DNA of 64,000 nt from Poindextera sp036272595 (GCA_036272595.1 DATAYM010000004.1:1-64000), one strand, 5' to 3'; counted from the stretch's first letter, positions 1 to 11,838 are shown. Notes: generated from the sequence alone by a model not told the origin. Made by a program: numbers and translations.

Positions 1-198
1 CGACTTGAATATCGGGACCATTTGGATGCTCCATCGATACTAGACGCATTGAAGGTCAGAATATGTTCGGTTGTATCTGAGAAGTCGTCGATGCGAATTC
101 GGGTTGTGGAACCGGAGGCCTCCAGTTTTATTAGATGCGCACGCCAAGCGTTGCTTTGTTCTCTCTCAAGCAAAGCTGGCCGGTGGAGGCTGGATCGT
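1..198. other. Window edge, no gene called
   Basis: This stretch is visibly less GC-rich than the rest of the window. The minus strand is open from about position 170 to the edge and would read AHLIKLEASGSTTRIRIDDF and onward, which is reasonable protein-like sequence with a possible TTG start. The plus strand also opens at 22. I cannot decide between them, and neither resembles a family I recognise. It may be the 5' end of a minus-strand gene lying mostly outside the window. Confidence 0.25.
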
Positions 199-1086
199 CT
201 AAAGCTCGATCTCGCCTCGGAACATCATCACGCAGCCGCCGCCGACCGTGGCCCGGACGCCGTCCGGTTCACGCCGCGCGGTGGCCTGCAAGACGCTGGG
301 CCGGCGCATCTCGACGCCCTGGCTGATGGTGAAGCTCTGGCTCGGCTGGTCGCCCAGTGACACCAGCAAGGCCGCCAAGGTTGCATTGGCGCTACCGGTG
401 GCCGGATCCTCGATCGTCCCGGAGAGCGGCGCGAACATCCGGGCGCGGATGGACTGTCCGTCGCGCGCGTAGAGGTGCAGCGCCAGCCGGTCCCCGTTCA
501 GGCCGTGGGCATCTGCGGCGTTGCGAAACGCGGCCAGGTCGGGCGTGGCGCGGGTCAGGGCGTCGGCGCTGACCTCGGCGAAGAAGAAGTTGATCCCCAC
601 GCTGGCCTCGATCGGCTCATGGGCGGAGGTGACAACATCCGCCGGCGCCAGCCCGGCGCAGGCGGCGACGGCCTCGATCGGCAGTGTTCGGCCGAGAACC
701 AGCGGCCGCGGCGCGGCGATCACCCCGCCAGTGGGCGCGCCGGCGCCGTTGTTGGTGATGCGGACATCGACCAGTCCGGCCGGAACCTCCAGGGTCAGGC
801 CGCCGTCCTTCCCGTGGCCTCGAGCTGCCAGGACAAAACCTGTGCCGACGCTGGGATGGCCCGCAAAGGGCATCTCGGCGGTGCGGTTGAAGATGCGCAC
901 GCGGGCGTCGTGCGCCGGGTCCTCCGGCGGCAGGACGAAGGTGGTCTCGCTGAGATTGAACTCGGCGGCCAGCTGCTGCATCTGCTCGCCGCTCAGGCCC
1001 CGCGCGTCAGTGAACACGGCCAGCGGATTGCCGCCGAACTTCCGATCGGTGAAGACGTCGAGGGTGACGAATGCATAGGCGGGCAT
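199..1086 (-). CDS. PhzF family epimerase/isomerase
   Basis: A 295-residue protein of the PhzF/diaminopimelate-epimerase fold. The start is the ATG that gives MPAYAFVTLDVFTDRKFGGN, the usual N-terminus of this family; the frame stays open upstream but that part is not protein-like. The family Glu is in NLSETTFVL (about residue 46). GHPSVGTG and DPATGSANA are the conserved substrate-pocket stretches of the two pseudo-repeated halves. Family members isomerise or epimerise small acids (PhzF itself acts in phenazine synthesis), but most genomic copies have no known substrate, and no phenazine genes are nearby. It stands alone, divergent from the acetyltransferase gene with about 150 bp between them. 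Confidence 0.9.
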   Translation of the reverse strand: MPAYAFVTLDVFTDRKFGGNPLAVFTDARGLSGEQMQQLAAEFNLSETTFVLPPEDPAHDARVRIFNRTAEMPFAGHPSVGTGFVLAARGHGKDGGLTLEVPAGLVDVRITNNGAGAPTGGVIAAPRPLVLGRTLPIEAVAACAGLAPADVVTSAHEPIEASVGINFFFAEVSADALTRATPDLAAFRNAADAHGLNGDRLALHLYARDGQSIRARMFAPLSGTIEDPATGSANATLAALLVSLGDQPSQSFTISQGVEMRRPSVLQATARREPDGVRATVGGGCVMMFRGEIEL

Positions 1087-1236
1087 GGGCGTCTCCTTAC
1101 GGCCAAGGCGGCGCCTCTGAAATAGGCTCGCGCGCGCCGAAGCGAAACGCTGATCACGGACAACATCTAGGCTCGCGCCACGAAGCGAGGTTATGCTGCC
1201 TCGCAGAGCGCGAAGGCGCGACGGGGGAGCGTTGGC

Positions 1237-1761
1237 ATGACGATAGCCAGCCGCTGCGAGCAGACGGTCGTGGTCCGCCCGGCCCGGCTGATGGATGCGC
1301 AGGCCATGGTCGACTACATGGACGCGTTGATCGCCGAAAAACTCGACACCATTTCGATCCGCACCTGTCCAACCGTGGAGGACGAGCGCGAGTGGGTGCT
1401 GCGCGCGGAGATTTCCGAGCGGATGCTGATCCTGCTGGCCGTGCGCGACGACCGGGTCATCGGCATGCTCGATTTTTCTGCTGGAGATCGGCCCGACAAC
1501 CGGCACATGGGCCGCTTCGGCATGTCGATCGCCAAGGGCTGGAGGGGGCGCGGGGTGGGCCGCACTCTGTTGTCGGCGGCGATCGCATCGGCGCGGGAGT
1601 GGCCAGGCTTCTGCCGGATCGAGCTGGAGTGTGTGGCGTGGAATACCGCCGGCATCCGGCTCTATGAAAGCCTCGGCTTCGTCATCGAGGCCCGCAAGAC
1701 CAAGGCGATCAACCTGCGCGGCCGGCCCGAAGACATGCTGCTGATGGCCCTGACCTGGTGA
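1237..1761 (+). CDS. GNAT family N-acetyltransferase
   Basis: A 174-residue GNAT acyltransferase. The acetyl-CoA pyrophosphate loop is visible as GWRGRGVGRTLL near residues 101-112. The C-terminal part NTAGIRLYESLGFVIEARK is the typical motif B region (Asn, Tyr, GF). The N-terminal part ARLMDAQAMVDYM follows the RimI-like layout in which the first helix and the substrate-facing loop come early. A Shine-Dalgarno stretch (ggggag) lies about 8 bases before the ATG. The acceptor (amine, peptide or antibiotic) cannot be told from the sequence. It is followed at about 120 bp by a serine hydrolase gene on the same strand. Confidence 0.88.
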   Translation: MTIASRCEQTVVVRPARLMDAQAMVDYMDALIAEKLDTISIRTCPTVEDEREWVLRAEISERMLILLAVRDDRVIGMLDFSAGDRPDNRHMGRFGMSIAKGWRGRGVGRTLLSAAIASAREWPGFCRIELECVAWNTAGIRLYESLGFVIEARKTKAINLRGRPEDMLLMALTW

Positions 1762-1884
1762 GCCAGGCTGCGGCGTGACAGCTTTGCAGCGACCTGACCT
1801 CGAGCGCCTCGTGCCGACGGCCTGGGCGGGCGGCTGTCGGCAGGCTAGACATTTCGGCGCAACCTTTGCCGAAGGAGCCATGCC

Positions 1885-3261
1885 ATGACCGATCGCCCCG
1901 CCTGGCTGGAACCGGCCCTGGCCTACATTCCCCGCTGGCTGGACTACCAGATGCGGGCCAGCGATCAGCCGGGTTGCGCGATCGCTATCGCGTACAAGGG
2001 CGAGGTGGTCCTGGAGGCGGCGTTCGGACATGCCGATCTGGTCGCCAGGGAGGCGCTGACGCCGCGCCATCGCTTTCGCGTCGCCTCGCATTCCAAAAGC
2101 TTCACCGCGACAGCGATCATGAAGCTGCGGGAACAGGGCCGCCTGACGCTGGAGGACACCGCCGGCCGCCACGTGGCCGGCTTGCACCCCGACGTGGCCG
2201 GCGCGACCTTGGCCCAACTGCTTTCACATACGGCCGGCATCGTCCGCGACGGACCGGACTGCGGCTACTGGGTCGATCGGGCGCCGTTCCTGGACGCCGG
2301 CGCCCTGCGCGCGGAGTTGGCGGCCGCGCCAGCGATCGAGGCGCTCACCCGGCTGAAGTATTCCAACCACGGTTTCGGCCTGCTGGGGCTGGTGATCGAG
2401 GCGGTGACGGGCGAGCCTTACCGCGTGTGGGTCGAGCGCGAAATCGTCTCGCCCGCCGGCCTGGCCGAGACCGCCGCCGACGTTCCCCTGCCGTCCGGCG
2501 CGCGATTGGCCCGCGGGCACGGGGGCAAGGTGCTGCTCGGACGCCGGCCGGTGTTCCCCGGCGATGCGTCCACTCACGCCCTGGCTGCGGCGACCGGCTT
2601 CGTCAGCACCGCGGCGGATCTGGCGCGCTTCTTCGGCCAGCTCTCGCCCAACGCCGAGCGCAGCGTGCTCTCGGTCGCCAGCCGCCGCGAGATGGCCCGG
2701 CCGCAGTGGAAGGACGTCTGGTCACCGCTGCCACAGGGCTACGGGCTCGGGACCATCAGCGGGAGCTTCGAGGACTGGGACTGGTTCGGGCACAGCGGCG
2801 GGTTCCAGGGCTACATTACCCGGACGCTGGTTGTTCCCTCGTGCGATCTGTCGATCTCTTGTCTGACCAACGCCGTGGACGGCCTCTCGAATCTCTGGGT
2901 GGACGGCGCCTTGGCCATCCTCAAGCGTTCCGAGCAGGATGGCCCGCCGGCCGCCGACCTGGCCGACTGGACCGGCCGTTGGTGGAGCGTCTGGGGCGCC
3001 ACTGACCTGGTTTCCATCGGCGAGAAGGTGCTGCTCGCTTCGCCTGGCCTGATGAACCCGGTCCTCAAAGTGGGCGAACTGACCCTGACCGGCCCCGACG
3101 AAGCGCGCATCAGCCAGTCAAGCGCCTTCGGCAACTTCGGCGAGCCGGCGCGTTTGCTGCGCGGTGCTGATGGCGCGATCCGCGAGGTCCAGCTGGCGGG
3201 GGGCCGCCTGGTCGCTGAAGCGGCGCTGGTCGAGGAGATCAACGCGAAGTACCCGGCCTGA
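1885..3261 (+). CDS. Serine hydrolase, beta-lactamase class C/PBP4* family
   Basis: A 458-residue beta-lactamase-related protein. The catalytic SxxK tetrad is in RVASHSKSFTA (about residues 67-77), the YxN element is KYSNHGFGLLG, and the third motif is FGHSGGFQGY, with His-Ser-Gly replacing Lys-Thr-Gly as is common in esterases and peptidases of this family. No signal peptide is seen, so it is probably cytosolic and not a true beta-lactamase. A C-terminal beta-rich domain (from about residue 360) resembles the extra domain of D-aminopeptidase-like members. The ATG at 1885 is chosen over the one at 1880 because the aaggag ribosome site is well spaced from it. The substrate is unknown. Confidence 0.88.
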   Translation: MTDRPAWLEPALAYIPRWLDYQMRASDQPGCAIAIAYKGEVVLEAAFGHADLVAREALTPRHRFRVASHSKSFTATAIMKLREQGRLTLEDTAGRHVAGLHPDVAGATLAQLLSHTAGIVRDGPDCGYWVDRAPFLDAGALRAELAAAPAIEALTRLKYSNHGFGLLGLVIEAVTGEPYRVWVEREIVSPAGLAETAADVPLPSGARLARGHGGKVLLGRRPVFPGDASTHALAAATGFVSTAADLARFFGQLSPNAERSVLSVASRREMARPQWKDVWSPLPQGYGLGTISGSFEDWDWFGHSGGFQGYITRTLVVPSCDLSISCLTNAVDGLSNLWVDGALAILKRSEQDGPPAADLADWTGRWWSVWGATDLVSIGEKVLLASPGLMNPVLKVGELTLTGPDEARISQSSAFGNFGEPARLLRGADGAIREVQLAGGRLVAEAALVEEINAKYPA

Positions 3262-3273
3262 GCCGGGCTTTTC
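3252..3273 (+). terminator. Rho-independent terminator of the serine hydrolase gene
   Basis: A perfect 6-bp GC stem (cccggc/gccggg, loop ctga) overlaps the stop codon region and is followed by cttttcc. It sits between two convergent genes and ends two bases before the carB stop codon. Confidence 0.6.
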
Positions 3274-3274
3274 C

Positions 3275-6556
<3,282 letters not shown>

Positions 6557-6657
6557 TCCGTCTCGCGCGCGAAGACAGGGCCGCGCAAAAGGCGCGCCCT
6601 CCGTCGACCAATTCAGGCTAAGCGGCTCGTTTAGAGGCGCGGCGGCGAGTCCGCAAG

Positions 6658-7824
6658 CTACCGCGCCGCGTCCATCAGGGCGGCGAAGCGTTCAAACAGG
6701 TAGAGGCTGTCGGTCGGTCCGGGCGAGGCTTCCGGGTGGTGCTGGACCGAGAAGACCGGGCGGTCCCTCAAGGCAAGGCCGGCGTTGGTGCCGTCGAACA
6801 GCGAGACGTGGGTCTCCTGCACCGGCTCGGGCAGGCTGTCGCGGTCGACGGTGAAGCCGTGGTTCATCGAGACGATCTCGACCTTGCCGGTGGTCAGGTC
6901 CTTCACCGGATGGTTGGCGCCGTGGTGGCCCTGCTCCATCTTGATCGTCTTCGCGCCCAGGGCGATGGCCATCATCTGGTGGCCGAGGCAGATGCCGAAC
7001 ACCGGCTTGCCCGAGTCGATCAGCGCCTTGATCTGCGGCACGGCGTACTGGCCGGTGGCCGCCGGGTCGCCCGGGCCGTTGGACAGCATGATCCCATCGG
7101 GATCGCGGCCCAGGATGTCCTCGGCGCTGGTGGTCGCCGGGACCACGGTGACGTGGGCGCCGACGCTGGTCAGCGCGCGAAGGATATTCCTTTTGATTCC
7201 GTAATCTATGACCACGACTTCATATTTCGGCTCGCCCGCCTTGGCGTAACCTTCCGGCCAGCGCCACAGGCCCTCGTCGAAGGTGAAGGCCTGCAGGCAG
7301 GTGGCGTCCTTGGCCAGGTCCAGGCCTTCCAGCCCGCTCCAGGCGCGGGCGCGCTCGACCAGGGCGTCCAGGTCGAACCGGCCGTCCGGATTGTGCGCGA
7401 TCACCGCGTGCGGCATGCCGCTTTCGCGGATGGCCAGGGTCAGCGCGCGGGTGTCGACGCCGGCCAGGGCGACGACGCCGCGCCGCTTCAGCCAGCCGTC
7501 CAGGTCGCTCTGCGCCCGCCAGTTGGCCGGCGGGGTGGGCAGGTCGCGGAAGACGGCGCCCCGCGCCGAGGTCGAGGCGCCCTGGCCGAACTGCTCGATG
7601 TCCTCAAGGTTCACGCCGACATTGCCGATGTGCGGAAAGGTGAAGGCGACGATCTGCGCCATGTACGAGGGGTCGGTAAGAATTTCCTGATAGCCGGTCA
7701 TGGCGGTGTTGAAGCAGACCTCGCCGACCGCTTCGCCCACATGGCCGACGCCATGGCCCTGCAGGACCGTCCCGTCGGCCAGCGCCAGAACGCCGGTCGC
7801 GCCAGGGATCAGGGGCGGGGACAA
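6658..7824 (-). CDS. carA: Carbamoyl-phosphate synthase small subunit (glutaminase)
   Basis: Glutamine amidotransferase subunit of carbamoyl-phosphate synthase. It hydrolyses glutamine and passes ammonia to CarB. The class I glutaminase nucleophile is the Cys in FGICLGHQMMAIALG, and the catalytic His-Glu pair is in SVQHHPEASPGP. I place the start at a TTG (7822-7824): it gives 388 residues (E. coli 382), begins LSPPLIPGATGVLALADG as homologues do, and has aaggag six bases upstream. An in-frame ATG farther upstream (7905) adds 27 low-quality residues without a ribosome site. Confidence 0.95.
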   Translation of the reverse strand: MSPPLIPGATGVLALADGTVLQGHGVGHVGEAVGEVCFNTAMTGYQEILTDPSYMAQIVAFTFPHIGNVGVNLEDIEQFGQGASTSARGAVFRDLPTPPANWRAQSDLDGWLKRRGVVALAGVDTRALTLAIRESGMPHAVIAHNPDGRFDLDALVERARAWSGLEGLDLAKDATCLQAFTFDEGLWRWPEGYAKAGEPKYEVVVIDYGIKRNILRALTSVGAHVTVVPATTSAEDILGRDPDGIMLSNGPGDPAATGQYAVPQIKALIDSGKPVFGICLGHQMMAIALGAKTIKMEQGHHGANHPVKDLTTGKVEIVSMNHGFTVDRDSLPEPVQETHVSLFDGTNAGLALRDRPVFSVQHHPEASPGPTDSLYLFERFAALMDAAR

Positions 7825-7934
7825 GGGCGACTCCTTTTCGGGACGAGCAGGCAAACGGCCGCGTAGGTAACGACGCGGCCCTGGCGGGTCAACATGCGCG
7901 CCCATGGCTCGTGGCTCCAGCGATATTCCCTTTT

Positions 7935-8035
7935 TCCGTCATGGCCCGACTTGTTCGGGCCACCCATGATCACCGACTCTGACCAGTGCGTATGGATCCC
8001 CCGCATTCCGCTTCGCTACAGCGGGGGATGACGGA
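7935..8035. repeat. Composite palindromic (REP-like) element
   Basis: A three-way foldback of about 100 bp upstream of carA. The outer arms tccgtcat (7935-7942) and atgacgga (8028-8035) are perfect complements. Inside are two hairpins: tggcccga/tcgggcca with a 5-base loop (7942-7962), and cccccgc/gcggggg around a 16-base loop (7998-8027). Such cloverleaf-like units are a known kind of dispersed intergenic repeat in alphaproteobacteria. Only one copy is in this window, so its repetitive nature is inferred from form. Confidence 0.6.
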
Positions 8036-8059
8036 TTTTGGGGCATTTGACGCCCAGTT

Positions 8060-8086
8060 TGTCACAAGGCCCCACCCTCGCGCGTC
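8060..8086 (+). promoter_or_regulatory. ECF41-type promoter
   Basis: TGTCACA (8060-8066), a 16-base spacer, then CGTC (8083-8086). This is exactly the published consensus for promoters read by ECF41 sigma factors. It lies 26 bp before the ATG of the first gene of an operon whose last gene encodes an ECF41 factor, so it is very likely the autoregulated promoter of that operon. Confidence 0.85.
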
Positions 8087-8112
8087 CTTGCTGCAGACCA
8101 CGGAGACGGGCG

Positions 8113-8523
8113 ATGCGGTGGACGATCGAGGCGGTTTTGGCCGGGTTGCTGGCGGTGGCGCTGGGCGCCAATGGGCTCGCCATGCTGGTCGACGGCGCCG
8201 GGTGGTACGGGGCCGTCCCCGGCGTGCTGGCGACCGGGCCGTTCAATCCGCATTTCGTCAAGGACATCGGCGCGGCCTATCTGGTGGCCGCCGCGGGGTT
8301 GGCCGCCTTCGCCGTCAGGCCGGCGGCGGCGTTCCCGGCCCTGACCTGCGCCGCCGCCTTCCTGACCCTGCACGCCGCCATCCATGTCTCCGACGCCCTG
8401 GCCAGCCCGACCCGCGGCCAAGACCTGGTCCGCGACCTGCCCGGCGTCTTCCTGCCGGCCCTGATCAGCCTCGGCCTCGTCGCCTCGCACCTGAATCCGG
8501 CAAAGGAACCCCGCCATGCTTAG
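8113..8523 (+). CDS. Small integral membrane protein of the ECF41 operon
   Basis: A 136-residue protein with about four predicted membrane helices: residues ~5-22 (VLAGLLAVALGANGLAML), ~50-72 (DIGAAYLVAAAGLAAFAV), ~75-95 and ~112-130. The ATG giving MRWTIEAVL is chosen because ggagacgg precedes it and the open stretch upstream is not protein-like. I do not recognise a named family with confidence; the layout resembles DoxX/DUF4345-like small membrane proteins. It is the first gene after the ECF41-type promoter and overlaps the next gene by 8 bp, which ties it to the AhpD-like protein and the sigma factor. Confidence 0.8.
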   Translation: MRWTIEAVLAGLLAVALGANGLAMLVDGAGWYGAVPGVLATGPFNPHFVKDIGAAYLVAAAGLAAFAVRPAAAFPALTCAAAFLTLHAAIHVSDALASPTRGQDLVRDLPGVFLPALISLGLVASHLNPAKEPRHA

Positions 8524-9070
8524 AGCCCTGTTCGGCCGCTATCTCACCGGGATGGAGCGGACCTGGAACTACGACGCCAGCTACATGCGCGAGGTACTGG
8601 CGGCCAGCCCGTGGACCTTCCTGAAGTTCGCCGTCATCGCCATGGTCACGCCGCGGCGCGATGCGCCGGGCGAGGCCCTGGCCGCCGCGGGCCTGGTCGG
8701 GACCCTGACCGAGGACTGCGGCCCCTGCACCCAGATCGGTGTCGACATGGCGGCCAAGCGCGGGGTGCAGCCGGAAATCCTGCGCGCCATCCTCGCCGGC
8801 GACGAGGCGGCCATGGGCGCGGACGCCGCCCTGGCCTATCGTTTCGCCCGCGCCTCGCTGGAGCGGCGCCTCGAGGAGGCCGACGCCTTGCGCGACGAAG
8901 TGATCCGCCGCTGGGGCCGAAAGGGGCTGGTGGCGCTGTCGCTGGCCCTGACCACGGCGCGGATGTACCCGACGCTGAAATACGCCATGGGCCACGGCAA
9001 GGCCTGCTCGCGGGTGACGGTGGCCGGCGCCCCCGCGCCGTTCCATGCCCCGCTGGCCGAGGCCGCATGA
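8516..9070 (+). CDS. Carboxymuconolactone decarboxylase/AhpD-like protein
   Basis: 184 residues, all alpha. The redox-type CxxC is seen in TEDCGPCTQIGVDMA (about residues 65-79), followed by an AhpD-like helix RGVQPEILRAILAG. This family includes AhpD (alkylhydroperoxidase) and carboxymuconolactone decarboxylases; the CxxC favours a peroxidase or disulfide role over decarboxylation. It overlaps the upstream membrane-protein gene by 8 bp and the downstream sigma gene by 4 bp (ATGA), so translation is probably coupled. Carboxymuconolactone decarboxylase-type proteins are the commonest genomic partners of ECF41 factors, which supports the assignment. Confidence 0.85.
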   Translation: MLRALFGRYLTGMERTWNYDASYMREVLAASPWTFLKFAVIAMVTPRRDAPGEALAAAGLVGTLTEDCGPCTQIGVDMAAKRGVQPEILRAILAGDEAAMGADAALAYRFARASLERRLEEADALRDEVIRRWGRKGLVALSLALTTARMYPTLKYAMGHGKACSRVTVAGAPAPFHAPLAEAA

Positions 9071-9930
9071 GCCAGCCCGACGTCTTCGAAGCCCAGCGGC
9101 CCAGACTGTCGCGGCTGGCCTACCGCATGCTGGGCTCGGTCGCGGAGGCTGAGGACGTGGTGCAGGACGCCTGGCTGCGCTGGCGTGGCGCGGCGACCGA
9201 GGCCATCGACGATCCGGCCGCCTGGCTGGTGCGCGCCACCACCCGGCTGTGCATCGACCGCCTGCGCGCCGACCGCAGCCGCCGCCAGGCCTATCGCGGT
9301 CCCTGGCTGCCCGAACCGCTGGTCGAGGATTTCGTCGAAAGCCCGCTGGAGCGCGCCGAGGAGGTCTCGGTGGCCTTCCTGCTGGCGCTGGAGCGGCTGT
9401 CGCCGCTGGAGCGGGCGGTCTTCCTGCTGCACGACGTGTTCGAGGCCGACTATGCCGACATCGCCGAGACCCTGGAGAAGAGCCCGGTCGCCTGCCGCCA
9501 ACTGGCCGCCCGCGCCCGCGCCCATGTCCGCGAGGCGCGGCCGCGGTTTCCAGTCTCGGACGGCGAGGCGGCGCGCCTGGCCATGGCCTTCATGGATGCG
9601 GCCCGGCGCGGCGACCTGGCGGCGCTGAAGGACCTGCTTGCGGAGGACGCCATCATGGTCACCGACGGCGGCGGCAAGCGGAAGGCGGCGCTGCGTCCGC
9701 TGGTCGGCCGCGACGACGTCGTCGCCCTGATCGGCGGCCTGGCCTGGCGCGGCTCCATTCCCCTGGAAGGCAAGGTGCGCCTGGCGCGCATCAACGGCGG
9801 TTTCGGGGTGGTGCTGCAGGCCGATGGTGAGGTGGTGACCATCGCCTTCGAGCCCGGCGAGGGCGGCAAGCTCGCGGCCATCTACATGGTGCGCAACCCG
9901 GACAAGCTCGGCCACGTCGCGCGCGGATAG
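9067..9930 (+). CDS. ECF41 family RNA polymerase sigma factor
   Basis: 287 residues. Region 2 begins FEAQRPRLSRLAYRMLGSVA with DVVQDAWLRW, and region 4 is seen in SPLERAVFLLHDVFEADYAD. Unlike ordinary ECF factors it carries a C-terminal SnoaL-like extension (about residues 170-287) containing DGGGKRKAALRP and ending near MVRNPDKL, the two signature motifs of ECF41. In studied ECF41 factors this extension controls activity in place of an anti-sigma factor. The ATG overlaps the stop of the AhpD-like gene. The operon is headed by an ECF41-type promoter, which implies positive autoregulation. The inducing signal is unknown. Confidence 0.93.
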   Translation: MSQPDVFEAQRPRLSRLAYRMLGSVAEAEDVVQDAWLRWRGAATEAIDDPAAWLVRATTRLCIDRLRADRSRRQAYRGPWLPEPLVEDFVESPLERAEEVSVAFLLALERLSPLERAVFLLHDVFEADYADIAETLEKSPVACRQLAARARAHVREARPRFPVSDGEAARLAMAFMDAARRGDLAALKDLLAEDAIMVTDGGGKRKAALRPLVGRDDVVALIGGLAWRGSIPLEGKVRLARINGGFGVVLQADGEVVTIAFEPGEGGKLAAIYMVRNPDKLGHVARG

Positions 9931-9969
9931 AAGGCGTCGACTCAGGCTCAATCGCGCTATCATGGAAGC

Positions 9970-11838
9970 GTGCGCTTCGATGAACGCTTCCTCGACGAGA
10001 TCAAGTCGCGCCTGCGCCTGTCCGACGTGATCGGCCGCAGCGTCAAGCTGCGCCGCCAGGGCCGCGAATATGTCGGGCTGTCGCCGTTCAGCAAGGAGCG
10101 CACCCCGTCGTTTTTCGTCAATGACGACAAGGGCTTCTTCCACGACTTCTCGTCAGGCAAACACGGCGACCTGATCAGCTTCCTGCAGGAGACCGAACGG
10201 CTGAGCTTCGTCGAGGCCGTGGAGCGGCTGGCGGCGGAGGCTGGTGTGAACCTGCCGGCGCCCGATCCGCGCGCCGCCGAGCAGGAGCGCGAGCGTCAGA
10301 CCCTGTCCGACTGGCTGGAACTGGCGGCGAAATGGTTCGAAGGCGAGCTGCGCCGTCCGGCCGGCGCCGACGCCCGCGCCTATCTGGTCAGGCGCGGCCT
10401 GCCCGAGAGCGAGTGGGGCCGGTTCCGGCTCGGCTTCTCACCGCCCGGCCGCACGGCGCTGAAGGACTATCTGGTCGCCAAGGGCACCCAGCCGGGGGCC
10501 CTGGTCGAGGCGGGCCTGCTCATCGCGCCGGAGGACGGTGGCTCTCCCTACGACCGCTTCCGCGACCGCATCATCTTCCCGATCGCCGACGCGCGCGGCC
10601 GGGTCATCTCGTTCGGCGGCCGGGCCATGGATCCCGAGGCGCGCGCCAAGTACCTGAACGGGCCCGAGACCGGGCTCTTCCACAAGGGCTCGACCCTCTA
10701 TGGCCTCGGCGAGGCGCGGCGGCTCCTGTCCGCCGGGGGGCAGGGGACCAGCGTCGTGGTGGTCGAGGGCTATATGGACGCCATCGCCTGCCAGCGCGCC
10801 AATGTGCCGGCCGTGGCGCCGCTGGGAACGGCGCTGACCGAGGAGCAGATGGAGGCGCTGTGGCGGCTCGATCCGGAGCCGGTGCTGTGCTTCGACGGCG
10901 ACGGCGCCGGCCAGCGCGCCGCCTCGCGGGCCATCGACCGGGCGCTGCCGATGCTGAAGCCCGGCCGCTCGTTCAAGTTCGCCATCCTGACCGGCGGCAA
11001 GGACCCGGACGACGTGCTGCGCGACCAGGGCGCGCCGGCCCTGAAGGCGCAGCTAGGCAAAACCACCCCGTTCGTGGAGGCGCTTTTCGTCCGCGAGCGC
11101 GATGTCGAGGCCCTCGACACCCCCGAACGGCGCTCGTCCTTCAAGGCGCGGTTGCGCAATGCGGCCGGCCTGATCGCCGACAAGGAGCTGGCCGCCGCCT
11201 ACCGCGACGATCTGTTCCGACGTTTCGACGGCCTGTTCGGCCCGGCCCCGGCGGCGCAGCGACCGGCGCGTGCGGCATGGCGTCGCGATCCGCGCCGGCC
11301 GTCTTACGCCGACGCGCCGCTGACCGCCGAGGGCCGCGCCGCCGGCCAGAAGCTTCGCCGCGCGCCCGAGCCGGTGCCCGCGGCCCTGGCCAAGGCGGCG
11401 CTCGCCGATCCCCACCGATTGGACGTGCACCTGGAGGCCATGGAGGCGCATGGATTCGGCGACCCGGCGCTCGATCAATTGGCTAAGGAAATCATTCGCC
11501 TGCGACTCGACGCCGATCTCCTTGACTCCGAGGCCCTCGCACGCCATTTGGCGGCTGAAGGATTCGGCGCGTTGCTAGGCGAGATCGACAAGGCGGCCTC
11601 TAAGTCAGGCGCGCCTTTCCTCAGTTCGGATGTATCGCTCACGCTCGCCAGATCCCAGTGGTCGCACGCCTTCGAGGCGATAACTCGAATGGCGGCGCTG
11701 GGTGACGCCATCGATGCCGCCAAGAGCAATCTGGGCGACAGAGGAGGCATGGAAGCGATCGAACGCATGAAAACCGAACGCGACGCACTACGTAGAGCAA
11801 TCGGTTCTGGAACGGTTTGGGACGCCGGCGGGTCTTAA
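9970..11838 (+). CDS. dnaG: DNA primase
   Basis: 622 residues, GTG start. It lays down RNA primers at the replication fork. The TOPRIM catalytic core is clear: VVVEGYMDAIACQ with the catalytic Glu, then LCFDGDGAGQRAA with the metal-binding Asps. The C-terminal helicase-binding domain is poorly conserved, as usual. The N-terminal domain aligns with the CHC2 zinc ribbon but has Ser38, Ser41, Asp59 and Ser62 where C, H, C and C are expected, so it cannot bind zinc in the usual way. It is 79 bp upstream of rpoD on the same strand, part of the classical dnaG-rpoD macromolecular synthesis order. Codon use in the last 120 codons is less GC-biased. Confidence 0.97.
   Translation: MRFDERFLDEIKSRLRLSDVIGRSVKLRRQGREYVGLSPFSKERTPSFFVNDDKGFFHDFSSGKHGDLISFLQETERLSFVEAVERLAAEAGVNLPAPDPRAAEQERERQTLSDWLELAAKWFEGELRRPAGADARAYLVRRGLPESEWGRFRLGFSPPGRTALKDYLVAKGTQPGALVEAGLLIAPEDGGSPYDRFRDRIIFPIADARGRVISFGGRAMDPEARAKYLNGPETGLFHKGSTLYGLGEARRLLSAGGQGTSVVVVEGYMDAIACQRANVPAVAPLGTALTEEQMEALWRLDPEPVLCFDGDGAGQRAASRAIDRALPMLKPGRSFKFAILTGGKDPDDVLRDQGAPALKAQLGKTTPFVEALFVRERDVEALDTPERRSSFKARLRNAAGLIADKELAAAYRDDLFRRFDGLFGPAPAAQRPARAAWRRDPRRPSYADAPLTAEGRAAGQKLRRAPEPVPAALAKAALADPHRLDVHLEAMEAHGFGDPALDQLAKEIIRLRLDADLLDSEALARHLAAEGFGALLGEIDKAASKSGAPFLSSDVSLTLARSQWSHAFEAITRMAALGDAIDAAKSNLGDRGGMEAIERMKTERDALRRAIGSGTVWDAGGS

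Noticed and set aside
1087..2217. Long open minus frame continuing upstream of the PhzF gene
   Set aside because: It lies antisense to the GNAT and serine hydrolase genes, both of which have clear motifs; the minus product is repetitive and protein-like only after 1086.
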